From an uncultured Thiotrichaceae bacterium (GTDB lineage Bacteria > Pseudomonadota > Gammaproteobacteria > Thiotrichales > Thiotrichaceae), in NCBI GenBank assembly GCA_902727945.1, contig CACVAV010000358.1, positions 1-14,709 of the forward strand: a stretch of 14,709 bases of DNA. Reading direction: 5' to 3'. Position 1 is the first letter of the stretch, and every line of letters starts with the position of its first letter. Shown one piece after another: positions 12,565 through 14,709 of the stretch. A program made the position numbers and the translations under genes. The notes beneath the pieces are model-generated. The model saw only the letters and a program-made list of their open reading frames with translations, made no database searches and had not been told where the DNA came from.

Positions 12565-13569
12565 ATGACCTCAAAAATGATTGATTTACTAAAGCCACGT
12601 AATGTACAGGTTCAGGAGCTGGGTTTAAATACATCCAGAATCACACTTGAGCCTTTGGAACGTGGTTTTGGACACACGCTGGGTAATGCACTGCGTCGTA
12701 TTCTGCTGTCTTCAATTCCGGGCAGTTCGATCACAGAGGTTCAGATTGCAGGTGTTGTACATGAATACACTTCCATGGAAGGTATTCAGGAAGATGTAGT
12801 TGAAATCCTGCTGAATCTGAAAACACTGGCTGTTCGTTTGAACGCTCGTGAAGAAACCACGCTTACACTTAAGAAAAAGGGTAAGGGTGCTGTGACTGCT
12901 GCTGATATTGAACTGGATCATGATGTGGAAATCATCAATCCGGATCATTTGATTGCGAATATTACGAAAGATGATGCTGAACTTGAAATGACCCTGACCA
13001 TTACCAGTGGGCGCGGTTATCAACCTGCATCAGTGCGTCGTGGCCCGGATTCACCTGAATTACCTTTGGGTAGTTTGGTACTGGATGCCAGCTATAGCCC
13101 GATTTTACGGGTAGCCTATAATGTTGATGCCGCTCGTGTTGAGCAGCGTACTGACATGGATAAGCTAATCATTGAGATCGAAACTGATGGTTCTGTTGAT
13201 GCGGAAAATGCACTGAGCCAGTCTGCTCAGATTCTGCAACAACAGCTGACAGTATTCTTTGATCTTAAGATTGAAGAGCCGGTCAAGGAAGAAGAGCAAC
13301 AACCTGAAATCGAGCCTGTATTATTACGCCCGGTTGATGATCTGGAGTTGACAGTACGTTCTGCAAACTGCCTGAAAGCAGAAAACCTGTATTATATTGG
13401 TGATCTGGTTCAGCGCACAGAAACAGAACTGCTGAAAACACCTAATCTGGGTAAGAAATCACTTACTGAGATTAAAGATGTACTCGCTTCTCATGGCCTG
13501 ACCCTTGGTACCAAGCTTGAGACCTGGCCACCCGTTGGACTGGATCACAAAGACAGTAAAGTAGCGTAA
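12565..13569 (+). CDS. rpoA: RNA polymerase alpha subunit
   Basis: 334 aa (E. coli RpoA has 329). The N-terminal domain dimerises and assembles beta and beta-prime. LEPLERGFGHTLGNALRRIL (28-47) is present and includes Arg45, the E. coli assembly residue. The linker (about 236-250, KIEEPVKEEEQQPEIE) is acidic. The C-terminal domain (about 251-320) binds UP elements and activators. Arg265 is at the same number as in E. coli, inside TVRSANCLKAE, followed by NLGKKSLTEIKDVLAS. The extra residues are in the last few positions (GLDHKDSKVA). The ribosome binding site AGGG (12555-12558) precedes ATG 12565. It sits between rpsD and rplQ, the usual alpha order. Confidence 0.99.
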   Translation: MTSKMIDLLKPRNVQVQELGLNTSRITLEPLERGFGHTLGNALRRILLSSIPGSSITEVQIAGVVHEYTSMEGIQEDVVEILLNLKTLAVRLNAREETTLTLKKKGKGAVTAADIELDHDVEIINPDHLIANITKDDAELEMTLTITSGRGYQPASVRRGPDSPELPLGSLVLDASYSPILRVAYNVDAARVEQRTDMDKLIIEIETDGSVDAENALSQSAQILQQQLTVFFDLKIEEPVKEEEQQPEIEPVLLRPVDDLELTVRSANCLKAENLYYIGDLVQRTETELLKTPNLGKKSLTEIKDVLASHGLTLGTKLETWPPVGLDHKDSKVA

Positions 13570-13580
13570 CCCTTGGGTTA
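13567..13580 (+). repeat. Inverted repeat at the rpoA stop codon
   Basis: TAACCC (13567-13572) and GGGTTA (13575-13580) form a perfect inverted repeat around TT; in RNA this is a 5-bp stem closed by a CUUG tetraloop. The left arm begins with the rpoA stop codon. There is no T run, so it is not a terminator. It may affect mRNA processing or the relative yield of rpoA and rplQ, or be chance. Confidence 0.4.
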
Positions 13581-13605
13581 AGCTGACTCTGAAGGATTAT
13601 TTAAA

Positions 13606-13989
13606 ATGCGTCATCGTATGATTGGTCGTCAATTAAGTCGTAACAGTAGCCACCGTAAGGCATTACTGCAGAGTTTGACCAACTCTTTATTGCGTCATGA
13701 AGCTATCAAGACAACTTTGCCAAAAGCAAAAGAATTACGTCGTGTAGCTGAGCCGTTAATTACGCGTTCAAAAGTTGATTCTGTGCATAATCGCCGTATC
13801 GCTTTTGCCCGTTTACGTGATGATGAAGTGGTTGCGAAGTTATTCACTGAGCTGGGTCCGCGTTATCAGGAGCGTCCGGGTGGTTACCTGCGCATTATCA
13901 AATGTGGTCGTCGTGCCGGTGATAATGCCCCAATGGCTTATGTGTCATTGGTAGGTGGTGCAGGTGAAGCTCAGCAAGATGCAGAATAA
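13606..13989 (+). CDS. rplQ: 50S ribosomal protein L17
   Basis: 127 aa, the same as E. coli L17. It is a 50S protein on the solvent side near the tunnel exit. The start MRHRMIGRQLSRNSSHRKAL (1-20), TTLPKAKELRRVAEPLIT (37-54) and YLRIIKCGRRAGDNAPMAY (94-112) are family signatures. The last residues are acidic (EAQQDAE). AAGGA about 10 nt upstream of ATG 13606 is the ribosome binding site. It ends the alpha operon, with a terminator 22 nt after the stop. Confidence 0.99.
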   Translation: MRHRMIGRQLSRNSSHRKALLQSLTNSLLRHEAIKTTLPKAKELRRVAEPLITRSKVDSVHNRRIAFARLRDDEVVAKLFTELGPRYQERPGGYLRIIKCGRRAGDNAPMAYVSLVGGAGEAQQDAE

Positions 13990-14011
13990 GTTTACGCTTA
14001 TCTGATGAAAG

Positions 14012-14044
14012 AAGCCGGTTTGTTCATTCAACCCGGCTTTTTTT
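14012..14044 (+). terminator. Intrinsic terminator of the alpha operon
   Basis: AAGCCGG (14012-14018) pairs with CCGGCTT (14033-14039). After one mismatch the stem continues with TTG (14020-14022) and CAA (14029-14031), leaving the loop TTCATT. Seven consecutive T follow (14038-14044). It is a textbook rho-independent terminator just after rplQ. Confidence 0.92.
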
Positions 14045-14129
14045 ATGTCTTTAATTTGTTTTATCTCATTGTAGTCCTGCTGATTCTGGTTAGACTGCTG
14101 CGCTTTATCTTTTGATATAGAGCAATACC
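14045..14129. other. Intergenic region upstream of orf125-bioB
   Basis: This stretch should carry the promoter for the last two genes, but none is clear. Weak candidates are TTGTAG (14069-14074) with TAGACT (14091-14096) at 16-bp spacing, and TTAGAC (14090-14095) with TGATAT (14113-14118) at 17-bp spacing. Neither is close to consensus, and I cannot decide between them. No convincing BirA operator is visible. Confidence 0.4.
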
Positions 14130-14507
14130 ATGCAGGAAGATTCCAAAATTGTTTCTGCTGCCAGTTCCCGTAAAGCAGCAAAAGTTTTTTACTACGGTAA
14201 TATTGTATCAATGTTGATACCTTTCCCGGTTTTTATACTCTGGTTTGGTGCTTCAATGTTTGTTTATGCAATGTTTCGCCATCACCCGAACGCCAGAGTC
14301 GGGTACTATACCCAGATTGCTGCTTACCACTACTATGGCCTGGCCGGATTATTAGTTCCGGTACTGACGTTTGCTCCCGGTGATTTTTTTGTTAATTACT
14401 GGATGCATTTATGGGGTGTGTGTGCGATTGTATTGATTCCCCTGTCGATTATGCAGATCATGAAGGTCAATCGTGAACAGTGGGAAGCTGTTGAAATTAA
14501 AGAGTGA
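14130..14507 (+). CDS. Unrecognised small integral membrane protein, cotranscribed with bioB
   Basis: 125 aa; I do not recognise the family. A charged N-terminus (1-18) is followed by a long hydrophobic segment (about 24-49, VSMLIPFPVFILWFGASMFVY), a loop RHHPNARVGYYTQ (50-62), a second hydrophobic segment (64-82, with AYHYYGLAGLLVPVL) and a third (92-112, MHLWGVCAIVLIPLSIMQIM), then a charged tail. Three membrane spans are likely, though positive charges in the first loop and in the tail leave the topology uncertain. Histidines (51, 52, 67, 93) and tyrosines cluster near the predicted membrane edges. The Shine-Dalgarno sequence before ATG 14130 is poor. Codon use resembles the flanking genes and the frame stays open, so it looks like a real gene. 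bioB starts 8 nt downstream with its ribosome binding site over this stop, so the two are probably one transcript; a role in biotin synthesis is not shown. Confidence 0.8.
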   Translation: MQEDSKIVSAASSRKAAKVFYYGNIVSMLIPFPVFILWFGASMFVYAMFRHHPNARVGYYTQIAAYHYYGLAGLLVPVLTFAPGDFFVNYWMHLWGVCAIVLIPLSIMQIMKVNREQWEAVEIKE

Positions 14508-14515
14508 GGTTCACT

Positions 14516-14709
14516 GTGACTGAGTTACGCCACGACTGGCCGCTGGAAGAAATCCAGGCCCTGTTTTCATTGCCGTTTAATGATCTGATGTTTAAAGCGC
14601 ATCAGGTGCATCTTGAAAATTTTAAACCTAATCAGGTGCAAATCAGTACCTTGCTGAGTATTAAAACCGGCGCTTGTCCTGAGGATTGTAGCTACTGCTC
14701 ACAAAGTGC
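14516..14709 (+). CDS. bioB: Biotin synthase, N-terminal part (runs off the window)
   Basis: 64 complete codons of a radical-SAM enzyme that inserts sulfur into dethiobiotin to make biotin. Residues 44-58, STLLSIKTGACPEDC, continue to YCSQS and match E. coli BioB. Cys54, Cys58 and Cys61 form the CxxxCxxC motif that binds the [4Fe-4S] cluster used with S-adenosylmethionine. The start is GTG 14516, with GAGG (14506-14509) upstream overlapping the stop region of the preceding gene; no ATG fits better, and the N-terminus ELRHDWPLEEIQALFSLPF aligns with the family. The [2Fe-2S] cluster ligands and the rest of the barrel lie beyond the window edge. Confidence 0.97.
   Translation, partial: MTELRHDWPLEEIQALFSLPFNDLMFKAHQVHLENFKPNQVQISTLLSIKTGACPEDCSYCSQS

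Noticed and set aside
14069..14096. Possible BirA operator before orf125-bioB (TTGTAGTCC then GGTTAGACT)
   Set aside because: The left arm resembles the TTGTAAACC half site, but the right arm matches poorly and the spacing is about 10 nt instead of the roughly 14-16 nt expected.
13945..14211. An 88-codon minus-strand frame between rplQ and the unknown gene
   Set aside because: It spans the alpha terminator and overlaps both flanking genes on the other strand; its sequence looks like reverse-strand noise.
1..14709. CRISPR, insertion sequences, tRNA/rRNA genes, prophage or defence genes
   Set aside because: None seen; nearly all of the sequence is accounted for by conserved housekeeping genes with short gaps.

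Overview
The window is one long ribosomal-protein locus, every gene on the + strand. It holds the 3' end of tuf (EF-Tu), the S10 cluster, the spc cluster and the alpha cluster, followed by a small unrecognised membrane-protein gene and the start of bioB. The gene order from rpsJ to rplQ, the protein lengths (most within 0-3 residues of the E. coli proteins), the C-minus S14, the zinc-ribbon L36 and the near-identity of RpoA, SecY and EF-Tu to E. coli all point to a gammaproteobacterium. The base composition is moderate and arginine and glycine codons are strongly biased to CGT and GGT, as in highly expressed genes. The regulatory layout differs from Enterobacterales; I cannot name a genus.

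Layout. 1-638: tuf (partial) and rpsJ, 8 nt apart, so rpsJ looks like the last gene of the str operon. 639-780: a 142-nt gap with a good sigma70-type promoter, a strong intrinsic terminator/attenuator just after the predicted start site, and a second small hairpin before the rplC ribosome binding site. 781-5391: rplC-rplD-rplW-rplB-rpsS-rplV-rpsC-rplP-rpmC-rpsQ, gaps of 15 nt or less with two overlaps. 5414-10944: rplN-rplX-rplE-rpsN-rpsH-rplF-rplR-rpsE-rpmD-rplO-secY-rpmJ, joined to rpsQ by only 22 nt with no room for a separate spc promoter. 10945-11114: a 170-nt gap with an intrinsic terminator and then a near-consensus promoter. 11115-13989: rpsM-rpsK-rpsD-rpoA-rplQ, closed by an intrinsic terminator at 14012-14044. 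14130-14507: a 125-aa membrane protein of unknown function, 8 nt from bioB (14516 to the window edge).

How the genes work together. The window encodes much of the ribosomal protein complement: 14 large-subunit proteins from L2 to L30 plus L36 and L17, and S3, S4, S5, S8, S10, S11, S13, S14, S17 and S19. It also encodes the RNA polymerase alpha subunit and the translocon channel SecY. The inferred transcription units are (i) ...tuf-rpsJ, (ii) rplC to rpmJ as a merged S10+spc unit of 22 genes, (iii) rpsM to rplQ, and (iv) orf125-bioB.

The genes themselves are ordinary housekeeping genes, and I found no convincing undescribed system. The parts worth a second look are non-coding: the rpsJ/rplC junction, the rpmJ/rpsM junction, and the unknown gene coupled to bioB.
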